Shown here: positions 54,238 through 62,442 of the stretch, in pieces
Layout: the number at the start of each line of letters is the position of its first letter
How positions within the stretch are numbered: position 1 is the stretch's first letter
DNA from: Bacteroidaceae bacterium
GTDB taxonomy: Bacteria; Bacteroidota; Bacteroidia; Bacteroidales; Bacteroidaceae
Direction of reading: 5' to 3'
Length of the DNA: 64,000 nt
Assembly: GCA_016292045.1 (NCBI GenBank)
Contig: JAEEZX010000032.1
Location: 24,552 to 88,551, forward strand
The notes under the pieces: model-generated
Seen by the model: the letters and a program-made list of their open reading frames with translations, nothing else
Databases searched by the model: none
Told to the model about the DNA's origin: nothing
Translations under genes and position numbers: made by a program

Positions 54238-56433
54238 TTACATCTGTTTGAACCAATTAGTAATCTGACGGAACAGGAAGTTGCGGGTGTTGCCGCCCGA
54301 AATACCGTGATTGCGGTTTGTGAAATCTATCTGATAGAAATCCTTGTCGGCCTGAACGAGAGCCTCCACATACTCTGCCACATTACGGTAATGGACATTG
54401 TCGTCGGCAGTGCCCTGGCAAATGAGCAGACGACCGGAAAGCTTCGAGGCACGCGAGATGGGATTATCTCCGTATCCGTCGGGATTTTCCTTGGGAGTAC
54501 GCATGAAACGCTCTGTGTAGATGGTATCATAGTAGCGATAGCATGTCACAGGAGCCACAGCCACACCGGCAGCGAAGACCGGCCTGCCCTCCGACATACT
54601 CATCAGAGTACAGTAGCCTCCATAGCTCCATCCCCATATGCCGATTCTGCTCTTATCCACATACGGTTGCTGACCCAGCCAGAGAGCCGTCTCCACCTGG
54701 TCTTTTGCCTCCAGAAGTCCGAGGTGCTGATAGGTCTGCTTTTCAAACTGCGCACCGCGACCGCCTGTGCCGCGTCCGTCAACGCAGACGCAAAGGAAAC
54801 CCTCCTGAGCAAGATACTCCTCGTAGAGACATCCCCCCATATTGCCGGCGCTCCATGAGTCAACGACCTGCTGCACACCGGGACCTGAATACTGGAACAT
54901 CACTACGGGATAGCGCTTTGAAGCAGAGAAGTCTGCGGGCTTCACCATCCATCCGTTAAGTGTCACACCCTCAGATGTGGTAAACGAGAAGAATTCTTTC
55001 TTGCCCAAACGCTGCGAAGACAGTTTGCCGACAAGGGCTGCGTTGTCCTCCAGCACTTTGAATTCCTTACCGCTGCCGCCGTCACAGAGCGTGAAGACGG
55101 GAGGTGTGTCGATATTGCTCCACTTGTTGAGGAAATACTTGTAGTTGGCAGAGAATACAGCCTTGTTGGTGCCTTCCTTCTGACTCAGTTTCTTTGCCTT
55201 TCCCTTACTGTCACTAACGAAAACAGCTTCACGCAGAGGACTTCCGTCCTTGGCAGAGTAATACGTATTGCCGGTCTTCGCATCGTAGCCGTAGAACTCC
55301 ACAATGGGCTGGTCGCCGGAAGTCAAGGCACGGGATGCACCACCGTTGATACTGCAATGATACAGCTGTGCCGTGCCGCTCTTCTCACTTTGGTAGATAA
55401 AGCCGTCATTCACCACACGGATACCCGAATAAGTCATTTCGTTGATATAAGGCTTCACCTCATCGGTGAGTATCAGACGGCACTCCGTAGAACGCGGATT
55501 GCAGACATAGACGCTGAGCTGGTCCTGATGACGGTTCTGCGTGAGACATACTATCTTCTCGGGATGCGACGTGGAAAGAATGCGGGGCACATATCCATCC
55601 GCTTCCACGGGGAGCTGCAGCTTGCGCGTCACACGGCTCTTAATATCAAAAGAATGAACAGACACCCTACTATTGGTCTCTCCTGCCATGGGATACTTGT
55701 ATTCAAAGCGTCCGGGATATGTGAGATATTCCTTGCGCTCGGAATTCATACCCTTGTACAGGGGGAAACTATAGAGAGGCACCTCGCTCTCATCGAATCG
55801 TATCCAGCAAATCATCGATGCATCGGCATTGAAGCAGAAAGCACGTGCGAAGACGAACTCCTCCTCATACACCCAATCGGGCTTGCCGTTTATGACATTG
55901 TTCATCTCGCCGTCCTTCGTAATCTGGCTCTCCGAGTTGTTGAAAAGCAGTTTCACAAGGAAAATATTACCCTCTCTCACGAATGCCACCATGTATCCGT
56001 CGGGGCTCCACAGAGGCTGCTCCTGAGCTCCTCCCTCGGAAAGGGGTGCAAGAGTCTTGTTCTTTATATTGTAGATATACCACTTTCCTTTGCCCGAACG
56101 ACGGTATATCTGCTCGTGCTCCGTCTCCAGAAGTATGTTGTCACCCTTGGGAGAAATGATATAGTTGTCTATCTTGTCAATGCGTACACGTCCCCTGACG
56201 GCATCCACATCGAAAAGAGTCTCCTGTTCCTTACCATCCTTGAAACTGCAGCGCACAATACGCTTGCCGTCCTCAACACGCGCATAGCTCTCTCCGTCCG
56301 GAAGCGGATTCACCCCCTCTATATCCTTAGCGCGGTACTTACCGGAAGTAAGGTCCTTGAGATTGAGCTGGGCCATGACGGAAGAGGTCGCAAACAGCGA
56401 CAGGAACGCAAACAGCAGACTTTTAAAACGCAT
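54238..56433 (-). CDS. Dipeptidyl peptidase IV (S9B family)
   Basis: 731 residues from the ATG at 56433, near the promoter, with a signal peptide (VMAQ). An eight-bladed propeller (about 40-480) contains the substrate N-terminus-binding pair in PDWVYEEEF. The C-terminal alpha/beta-hydrolase has Ser603 (GWSYGG), Asp677 (GTADDNVH) and His709 (NRNHGI), with spacings like known DPP4. It releases X-Pro dipeptides in the periplasm or at the surface. Single gene with its own promoter; the tRNA follows. Confidence 0.95.
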   Translation of the reverse strand: MRFKSLLFAFLSLFATSSVMAQLNLKDLTSGKYRAKDIEGVNPLPDGESYARVEDGKRIVRCSFKDGKEQETLFDVDAVRGRVRIDKIDNYIISPKGDNILLETEHEQIYRRSGKGKWYIYNIKNKTLAPLSEGGAQEQPLWSPDGYMVAFVREGNIFLVKLLFNNSESQITKDGEMNNVINGKPDWVYEEEFVFARAFCFNADASMICWIRFDESEVPLYSFPLYKGMNSERKEYLTYPGRFEYKYPMAGETNSRVSVHSFDIKSRVTRKLQLPVEADGYVPRILSTSHPEKIVCLTQNRHQDQLSVYVCNPRSTECRLILTDEVKPYINEMTYSGIRVVNDGFIYQSEKSGTAQLYHCSINGGASRALTSGDQPIVEFYGYDAKTGNTYYSAKDGSPLREAVFVSDSKGKAKKLSQKEGTNKAVFSANYKYFLNKWSNIDTPPVFTLCDGGSGKEFKVLEDNAALVGKLSSQRLGKKEFFSFTTSEGVTLNGWMVKPADFSASKRYPVVMFQYSGPGVQQVVDSWSAGNMGGCLYEEYLAQEGFLCVCVDGRGTGGRGAQFEKQTYQHLGLLEAKDQVETALWLGQQPYVDKSRIGIWGWSYGGYCTLMSMSEGRPVFAAGVAVAPVTCYRYYDTIYTERFMRTPKENPDGYGDNPISRASKLSGRLLICQGTADDNVHYRNVAEYVEALVQADKDFYQIDFTNRNHGISGGNTRNFLFRQITNWFKQM

Positions 56434-56453
56434 ATTTATTCTGATTTTGGGCA

Positions 56454-56461
56454 CAAAGGTA
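56454..56461 (-). promoter_or_regulatory. -7 promoter box TACCTTTG of the DPP4 gene
   Basis: Exact TAnnTTTG on the minus strand, 20 bases before the ATG. Confidence 0.7.
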
Positions 56462-56477
56462 CGAAAAATTTTTCAAA

Positions 56478-58796
56478 TTACTTTACATTCACCTTGAGAG
56501 GCTCCTTCAGAGCACGCACTTTTGCATCCAAAACGGCCTTCCACACACTCATTGTGGACACATCATAACCACTCCAGCCACTGCCGAACCAATAATTGAA
56601 GACATTACTCTTCTTCCCGGCATTCACACCGACAACATGCCCGATTCCTCCGGCAGCCTTTTCCGCGAGGGGAAGGTATTTCATTGTCACCTTGTCGGGA
56701 TAGAGACATGCCAGATACACCTGACCGTTCTGTCCGCGCGGGGTGTCCATTGCGTCAGAGTAAGCCACATAACCGTTCTTCCTGTCTATCACATAAGCAT
56801 CCGGCTGGCTCTCGTGCACCACAATACCTGACACTATCTGGCTGCCTTCCGGCATACCTTCGTAGCGCACCTCGCAAAACGCCATGTGGTCGCCCTTGTC
56901 CTGTCGTATGCCGCGCGTCTCACGCACTCCGTTCTGCTCGTACATCTTTTCCTCCACGGCAAAACGCAGCGGACCGTTCTCCAGTATCTGCACCTCCTGC
57001 CACACATCCGGCATCACGAGCGAACCGTCCTTAGCCATCAGCGCCGGAGCACCCGCACCAAGGGTCTTGCCCACTGTGTATGCATCCATACCCTGCCCCT
57101 TGTCGCGATGATAAGTATAGACATCACGGTGTATCTGTGCCCATTCGCCACCGCGTCCCTGGCGCTTCAGTCCTTCGTTCACGCCATAGGAGGTCAGCTC
57201 GTTCTGATACAACTGGTCCTGAATGGGAGCAGGCTGGTTTTTGCAGAACAGGTCAAAGCCCGTCACACCCTTGCCGTGCATCTTCGGTCCGTAGAAACGC
57301 CATGCGTTCCTGTCTGTTTCCCAGGTGAGGTCGTCCTCCCTGTTGGGATACACGCGACCGTTGGCATCCAGACGGTAGTATTTGGGTTCGCCCGTCACGA
57401 TGCGGAATGTCTGAGTGCTGCGGGGAGCCACCTTTACATACACAAGAATCTGGTCAAACTGACGTTCGCTGTCGTAAGTGATCTGATAGGGCTGCTCCAC
57501 TCCGTCGCCGTCCAGCACGATGAACTGACGGCCGCCGCCTATACCCAGGCGTGCAAATACTGTTTCTGCATCAAGACTCACAACTTCCTCGCGGTTGTCC
57601 GCCGTGGTATTTTCCACGGAGAAGGACATCTCGCGTGGAGAAACTGCCAGACGCGGTGCTCCCGGACGCTTTTCCTGTGATGCTGTACCGTCCACGTAGC
57701 GCACTCTCTCACAGGCAGCCAGAAGCCATGCACCCGTACCGAACGGAGCCTGGGATTTTGCATCCACTATACGCGTAGGATCAGGTTTTTCGCCTATCGG
57801 CTGCACATAGCCGACGCTGCCGTCTTCCTGAAGTGCTGTGCCGCGCAGGTATTTCCATGCCTTCTCAATGACATCCGAATACTTTGCCCTGTCGAGATAG
57901 CCGTGATTCACGCCCCACTCCAGTCCGTAGCAGAAGAATGCCGTGCCGGATGTCTCCGGACCGGGAGCATCGCCCTCGCACAGCATCGAACGGCTCCAGT
58001 AGCCGTCAGGACGCTGGCAGCGTGCCACACCTTCCGCCAACTGCTGGAAGCGCTTCACGAAGAAATCCTTGTGTTCCCAGTCGGCCGGCACATCGGCCAG
58101 CACCTTGGCCAGTCCGGCCAGCACCCAGCCGTCTCCGCGTGCCCAGAAGCTCTTTCCGCCGTCGCACGAGGTCTTCACCTTGGGCCATATATACTTGCCG
58201 TCCCTGTAATAGAGCTGCGCCTCCGCATCCCACATCAGGGAGTCGCTCCAGAGGAAATTGGCGTAGAGCTTGTCCAGATAGCGCTGCTCTCCGGTGAGAC
58301 GGTACATCTTGGTCATCACGGGCATCACCATATAGAGAGCGTCCGCCCACCACCAGAACTTATCATCCTGCGAGTCGCACTCGTAGCCCATCACCTCCTT
58401 GGCACGCGCCACTTTGTATTCTGCCGGCACCAGATGGTACATATCCACGTAGGTCTGGAAACATATCTGCCAGTCGCCGAAAAGCACGAAATCGTCCCCT
58501 TCGCCATACCACTGGTATTTCCACTGCGTCTTGTCGTTGCTTTTCGCGCCCTTCCACTGATTGTGTCGGCACCATTGGTCCGAATACTGATACCACTCGG
58601 CACGGCCCGTCATCCTATAAGCCTCCATATTACCTGTGAAATAGGCTGCATTGTCCCAGAAACCGCGACAATACGGAGTGTTGTGCGACTGCCAATAGGT
58701 CTGCACCTTGCTGATGAGCGACAGGATTTCGCTGCTCTCACCTGCCACCGACGAGAGTGATGTGATAAGGGAAAGTAAGATGAAAATTTTCTTCAT
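56478..58796 (-). CDS. GH105-type unsaturated rhamnogalacturonyl hydrolase fused to DUF4861
   Basis: 772 residues with a signal peptide. The N-terminal (alpha/alpha)6 barrel (about 30-375) carries family segments KFWWWADALYMVMPVM and SFWARGDGWVLAGLAKVL, as in GH88/GH105 enzymes that act on unsaturated uronate ends left by pectate or rhamnogalacturonan lyases. From about residue 400 there is a beta-rich DUF4861 domain (RLDANGRVYPNREDDLTWETD). This fusion is known from Bacteroidota pectin loci. No lyase is nearby. Own promoter box upstream. Confidence 0.88.
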   Translation of the reverse strand: MKKIFILLSLITSLSSVAGESSEILSLISKVQTYWQSHNTPYCRGFWDNAAYFTGNMEAYRMTGRAEWYQYSDQWCRHNQWKGAKSNDKTQWKYQWYGEGDDFVLFGDWQICFQTYVDMYHLVPAEYKVARAKEVMGYECDSQDDKFWWWADALYMVMPVMTKMYRLTGEQRYLDKLYANFLWSDSLMWDAEAQLYYRDGKYIWPKVKTSCDGGKSFWARGDGWVLAGLAKVLADVPADWEHKDFFVKRFQQLAEGVARCQRPDGYWSRSMLCEGDAPGPETSGTAFFCYGLEWGVNHGYLDRAKYSDVIEKAWKYLRGTALQEDGSVGYVQPIGEKPDPTRIVDAKSQAPFGTGAWLLAACERVRYVDGTASQEKRPGAPRLAVSPREMSFSVENTTADNREEVVSLDAETVFARLGIGGGRQFIVLDGDGVEQPYQITYDSERQFDQILVYVKVAPRSTQTFRIVTGEPKYYRLDANGRVYPNREDDLTWETDRNAWRFYGPKMHGKGVTGFDLFCKNQPAPIQDQLYQNELTSYGVNEGLKRQGRGGEWAQIHRDVYTYHRDKGQGMDAYTVGKTLGAGAPALMAKDGSLVMPDVWQEVQILENGPLRFAVEEKMYEQNGVRETRGIRQDKGDHMAFCEVRYEGMPEGSQIVSGIVVHESQPDAYVIDRKNGYVAYSDAMDTPRGQNGQVYLACLYPDKVTMKYLPLAEKAAGGIGHVVGVNAGKKSNVFNYWFGSGWSGYDVSTMSVWKAVLDAKVRALKEPLKVNVK

Positions 58797-58825
58797 GGTA
58801 TGTGTTATATAATTTATTTTCTTGG

Positions 58826-58833
58826 CAAATATA
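58826..58833 (-). promoter_or_regulatory. -7 promoter box TATATTTG of the GH105-DUF4861 gene
   Basis: Exact TAnnTTTG on the minus strand, 29 bases before the ATG. Confidence 0.65.
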
Positions 58834-58887
58834 CAAAAAAAGTAAACAGCGGCGAGATAATTGAGGGATTTTTAGAGCGTTTTTTCA

Positions 58888-58895
58888 TACTTTTG
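58888..58895 (+). promoter_or_regulatory. -7 promoter box TACTTTTG of the FecCD permease gene
   Basis: Exact TAnnTTTG on the plus strand. An ATG at 58900 opens a six-codon frame (MKTLCR, stop TGA) that overlaps the GTG start of the permease at 58916. Confidence 0.7.
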
Positions 58896-58915
58896 CAGAT
58901 GAAAACACTCTGCCG

Positions 58916-59926
58916 GTGAAGACCAACACATTTTTCGTCACCCATTTTGCGCTTTTTGCGCTACTGCTGTTTGCCAACATCCTGTGGGGCTCTCTCTCCA
59001 TTCCCATTGATGCCACGTGGCACATACTTTGCGGTGAGGCCGTCGAGGGTCATCCCTCGTGGAGCGCCATCATCTGGGAGGGGCGTGTTCCCCAGGCTGT
59101 CACCGCCGCACTCTGCGGAGCATCGCTCTCATGCTGCGGTCTCCTGCTGCAGACGCTTTTCCGCAATCCGCTGGCCGGCCCTTCCATCCTCGGCATCGAT
59201 TCCGGAGCGAATCTCGGCGTGGCTCTCGTGATGCTCACCGGCACGGGGATTTTCCTGCACGCCTCGACGTTCGTACTCGTCGTCACCGCCGCCATGACGG
59301 GAGCGCTTGTCACCATGATGCTCCTTCTCGTCATGAACCGTGTGCTGCGCAACGACATCATGCTCCTCATCACGGGCGTCATCATCAGCAGTGTGACGGG
59401 TAGCCTGATACAGCTTCTCAACTTCAGCGCAACAGAAGAGGGCGTGCACAATTTCATCATCTGGGGCATGGGTAATTTCTCTGCGGTCAGCATGGACCGC
59501 CTGCCTCTCTTCGTCGTGCTGTCCGTCTGCGGACTGCTGGGCGCCACACTCCTGGTGAAACCCCTCGACACCTTGTTGCTGGGAGAGACCTACGCCACAA
59601 ACCTCGGCACGAATGTCAACCGCGTGCGCACCACGTTGCTCATCGTCACGGGTCTGCTCACCGCCACCACCGTTGCTTTCTGCGGCCCCGTCTCTTTCCT
59701 CGGACTTGCCGTGCCCCACATCGCACGCCTTGCCCTCAGGTCGTCGTCCCACCGCATTCTCCTGCCGGCCACGATGCTCGTGGGAGCCTGCCTCACTCTC
59801 CTGTGCAATCTGGTGTCCACACTGCCCACCTCCGGCGGTGTGATACCCATCAACGTGCTGACGCCCATCATCGGTGCGCCCGTGATACTCTACGTCATCT
59901 TCCGTCACAACAACATTGCATCCTGA
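58916..59926 (+). CDS. FecCD-family iron/cobalamin-type ABC permease
   Basis: 336 residues, about ten membrane segments. Starts at GTG; the preceding ATG frame stops after six codons. Family blocks are RVPQAVTAALCGASLSCCGLLLQ, NPLAGPSILGIDSGANLG, the coupling region FLGLAVPHIARLALRS and the end INVLTPIIGAPVILYVIF. It would form the membrane part of an importer for iron-siderophore, heme or cobalamin. No substrate-binding protein or ATPase is next to it, so partners must lie elsewhere. Confidence 0.92.
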   Translation: MKTNTFFVTHFALFALLLFANILWGSLSIPIDATWHILCGEAVEGHPSWSAIIWEGRVPQAVTAALCGASLSCCGLLLQTLFRNPLAGPSILGIDSGANLGVALVMLTGTGIFLHASTFVLVVTAAMTGALVTMMLLLVMNRVLRNDIMLLITGVIISSVTGSLIQLLNFSATEEGVHNFIIWGMGNFSAVSMDRLPLFVVLSVCGLLGATLLVKPLDTLLLGETYATNLGTNVNRVRTTLLIVTGLLTATTVAFCGPVSFLGLAVPHIARLALRSSSHRILLPATMLVGACLTLLCNLVSTLPTSGGVIPINVLTPIIGAPVILYVIFRHNNIAS

Positions 59927-59932
59927 ACACAC

Positions 59933-60301
59933 ATGAATAGATACACGCTTTCAATACTCCTGCTGCTTGTCATCACCGCTCTGTCGCTCTATCCCAGTAC
60001 GGAATTCCCTGAGACAGATATGGCCTTTGCCGACAAGTGGGCCCACTGGCTGATGTACGGCACACTCTCTTTCGTCCTGCTGTGGGACCACAGCCGCAAC
60101 AGAGAAAGAAGAAGCGCCGGACAGGAGTTGTGTCTGACGCTCTTCTCTATGTTCTGGGGAGGACTTATGGAGCTTGCCCAGGTTTATCTCACCACCACCC
60201 GCAGCGGCGAATGGCTTGACTTTGCCGCCAACTGCTTCGGGACTATCTGCGGCCTCCTGCTTTTCTGTGCAGCGAGGAAAGCCATGTCTCGCAAAGCGTA
60301 G
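59933..60301 (+). CDS. VanZ-like membrane protein
   Basis: 122 residues with about four membrane helices. The VanZ-family pattern is DKWAHWLMYGTLSFVLLWD and SGEWLDFAANCFGTICGLLL. Function of the family is poorly defined (linked to teicoplanin tolerance in one member). Starts six bases after the permease, so co-transcribed. Its last 59 bases overlap the end of the convergent GH43-esterase gene. Confidence 0.85.
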   Translation: MNRYTLSILLLLVITALSLYPSTEFPETDMAFADKWAHWLMYGTLSFVLLWDHSRNRERRSAGQELCLTLFSMFWGGLMELAQVYLTTTRSGEWLDFAANCFGTICGLLLFCAARKAMSRKA

Positions 60302-62075
60302 GCCATATCCTTCCTGCTCCGCGACGCATTCCGTATCCGTGACCTCCGCGCGGCAGATAGTGCAGCTCTACGGGAGCACCGGCCTTCTGCATCGCCGGCA
60401 CGAATGTCATGCACGAGGGACCTGAATATAGTTTGTCGTCCTCCGTGCCGAAGACAAATACGGGAGGTGTGTCGGCCGTGACACGCAGTTCGGGAGTGAG
60501 CGTCCCGCCTTCGCCCTCATCCAGATAAGCGGGATAGATAAGTATGCCGAAATCCGGACGGCACGACAGCATGTCGGCATCGTCCTCGGGAGCGTAGGTC
60601 TGCTCGTCCCATCGCGTGCATGCTCTTGCTGTGAGCGAACCGCCGGCAGAGAATCCTATCACACCCACTTCCTCTGCGCCCTTCTGACGGGCCAGACGGA
60701 TGGCACGCTGCACGTCGCGCAAAGCCTGCTCTCTGTTGTTTGGCACTGTATAAGCCAGCACATAGGCGTCATACCCCATACGCTGCAGCCACATTGCCAC
60801 TTCCTGGCCCTCCTTTTCATAGGCCAGAATGCTGTAGGCTCCGCCCGGGCACACTATCACGGCGCGGCGTGCGCTGCCCTGCTCTGCGCCGTCTCTCCCG
60901 CCCTGTGCAAGAGCCGGGAACGGTTCCATTGTGGGTATCTGCACCCTGTTGAAGCGGTTTCCGTCATCCTTGCGCTCCATCCAGTCGGACGAGGCGATGC
61001 GGCAGTCCTCCGGAGCCGAAGGCCACACGGCAAAGGGTTCGTTCATGTATGGAGCCATCCCGCTCTTCATATCTTCCAGGACGGGCCATCCGTCCTCAAA
61101 CTTCATTTCTTTCATCACCAAATAACTCTCTCCTTCAAATTCTTTACTGTATCCGTGACAGATGAATATCTCCCTGCCGTCCGGCATCCTGTATGCTGCA
61201 GAATGTCCGCCGGCACTGTATTTCTCATCACCCTTATACACCAGTGTGCCGCCTCCCTGCGTCAGAGGTGTTCCGTTCCGGTCCAGGTAAGGACCCTCCA
61301 CATTCTTCGAGCGTCCCACCATCACCTTGTAGTTGCTGCGCAGGCCGCGACAGCAGTAATCCCACGACACAAACAGATAATACCATCCCTCGCGCTTATA
61401 TATAAAAGGTGCCTCGATGGCCTTGCTGCCGGGAGCCACCGGAGCCAGAGTGTCACGCGGCGTGTTCTTCGGACGGGATGCTATCGTCTGCTGCTTGAAC
61501 GTCTTGTCCACCGTCGCCATGTCGGCCTTGAGGCGTATCAGCTGTATACCGTCCCAGAACGAACCGAACGACATCCATGCCCTGCCCTCATCGTCAATCA
61601 CCACCGCCGGGTCTATTGCATTGAAACGGTCTTTCCTGCTGCTCTCAACCACCATACCGGTATCCTTCCAGTCGCCCTTTTCCAAAGATGTGCACCACGC
61701 ATGGCCGATAGCGCTGTTGTTGCTTCCGAACGATGAACAGCTGTAGTACATATGCCAGTTGCCGTCCTTTCCCTTTATGATGTCGGGTGCCCAGGTGTGT
61801 CCGCGGTATCCTTTGACAGTCTTCAGCGCCCACTCCGGAGCCTCTTTCAAGGCAGGGGGGCAGTATTTCCACTGGCGCATGTCGGTGGATGTCATCTGCT
61901 GTATGTTGTTACCCGTTGAATACAGGTAACACACACCGTCTTCCCATGCCATCACGGGATCGTGCGTCAGCACCTCGGAGGTATACCCTTGCCGCCGCGC
62001 GCGCTGCCATTGCTGTGCCATCACGGTCTGAACGGTGCACAGCAAAAGTAGAGAGAAAAAAACAGTCTTCTTCAT
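60243..62075 (-). CDS. GH43 (arabinanase-like) fused to a C-terminal alpha/beta-hydrolase esterase
   Basis: 610 residues with a signal peptide (TVMAQ). The GH43 domain spans 30-345 with base Asp39 (THDPVM), Asp155 (NAIDPAVV) and acid Glu221 (AIEAPF). Motif order (HTWAPDI, FGSFWDGI) resembles arabinan endo-1,5-alpha-L-arabinanases. From about residue 395 an esterase domain follows, with oxyanion VCPGGAY, Ser476 (GFSAGG), the Asp of FGTEDD and His579 (RGGHGYG), like acetylxylan or BD-FAE-type esterases. Glycosidase plus deacetylase on one chain would suit acetylated arabinan or arabinoxylan (inferred). Confidence 0.9.
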   Translation of the reverse strand: MKKTVFFSLLLLCTVQTVMAQQWQRARRQGYTSEVLTHDPVMAWEDGVCYLYSTGNNIQQMTSTDMRQWKYCPPALKEAPEWALKTVKGYRGHTWAPDIIKGKDGNWHMYYSCSSFGSNNSAIGHAWCTSLEKGDWKDTGMVVESSRKDRFNAIDPAVVIDDEGRAWMSFGSFWDGIQLIRLKADMATVDKTFKQQTIASRPKNTPRDTLAPVAPGSKAIEAPFIYKREGWYYLFVSWDYCCRGLRSNYKVMVGRSKNVEGPYLDRNGTPLTQGGGTLVYKGDEKYSAGGHSAAYRMPDGREIFICHGYSKEFEGESYLVMKEMKFEDGWPVLEDMKSGMAPYMNEPFAVWPSAPEDCRIASSDWMERKDDGNRFNRVQIPTMEPFPALAQGGRDGAEQGSARRAVIVCPGGAYSILAYEKEGQEVAMWLQRMGYDAYVLAYTVPNNREQALRDVQRAIRLARQKGAEEVGVIGFSAGGSLTARACTRWDEQTYAPEDDADMLSCRPDFGILIYPAYLDEGEGGTLTPELRVTADTPPVFVFGTEDDKLYSGPSCMTFVPAMQKAGAPVELHYLPRGGHGYGMRRGAGRIWPTLCETWLSSLHRKAGGRR

Positions 62076-62096
62076 AGTATCAAAGGTTTAACACCG

Positions 62097-62104
62097 CAAA
62101 GATA
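62097..62104 (-). promoter_or_regulatory. -7 promoter box TATCTTTG of the GH43-esterase gene
   Basis: Exact TAnnTTTG on the minus strand, 21 bases before the ATG. Confidence 0.7.
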
Positions 62105-62121
62105 CGAAATTTTGTTTAAAG

Positions 62122-62153
62122 TTGACGAGTTGACAAGTAAACAAGTGGACAAG
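62122..62153. repeat. Octamer array (TTGACAAG/TAAACAAG/TGGACAAG), 4 units
   Basis: Similar in style to the heptamer arrays but with an 8-base period. It lies between divergent promoters and not at an operon junction. Confidence 0.8.
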
Positions 62154-62280
62154 TTGTTACTTTTGCATACAAAATTTTGAACTTTGGCTATTTCAGTGCG
62201 TATTTTATGGAAAATGTGCTAAAATGCTTACAAATTCACGTTAAACTCTACAAATCTTATCGTTAATTGAAAAAAAATTG

Positions 62281-62288
62281 TACCTTTG
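62281..62288 (+). promoter_or_regulatory. -7 promoter box TACCTTTG of the CBM26-like surface protein gene
   Basis: Exact TAnnTTTG, giving a leader of about 150 bases before the ATG at 62443. Confidence 0.75.
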
Positions 62289-62303
62289 CAGCCGAAAGGC
62301 TGC
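62288..62303. repeat. Inverted repeat GCAGCC-GAAA-GGCTGC at the transcription start
   Basis: Perfect 6-base arms with a 4-base centre overlap the last base of the -7 box and the likely start site. Could be an operator or, if transcribed in full, a 5'-end stem with a GNRA-type loop. Confidence 0.55.
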
Positions 62304-62442
62304 GAAACTGCTCACGCTCGGCAATTGATGCAAGTATCATTGCTCTCGCTTAACCACAGTTGTGCGGCGGGGACGGTGACAGACACGAAGAAACAAACAT
62401 TTACAATTAAAAATAAGTTTAACACTTTTAAAAAAAAAGCGT

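Larger units (their letters stand above)
62105..62442. other. Intergenic region with octamer array, promoter and structured leader
   Basis: No gene seen. It holds an 8-base-period array, a promoter at 62281-62288 and a leader of about 150 bases. The leader includes a GCAATTGAT/ATCATTGC imperfect hairpin around 62321-62343 and ends in an A-rich tract before the ATG. Confidence 0.7.

Noticed and set aside
58916-60301. Complete iron importer
   Set aside because: Only the permease is present; the next gene is VanZ-like and no ATPase or binding protein lies nearby.
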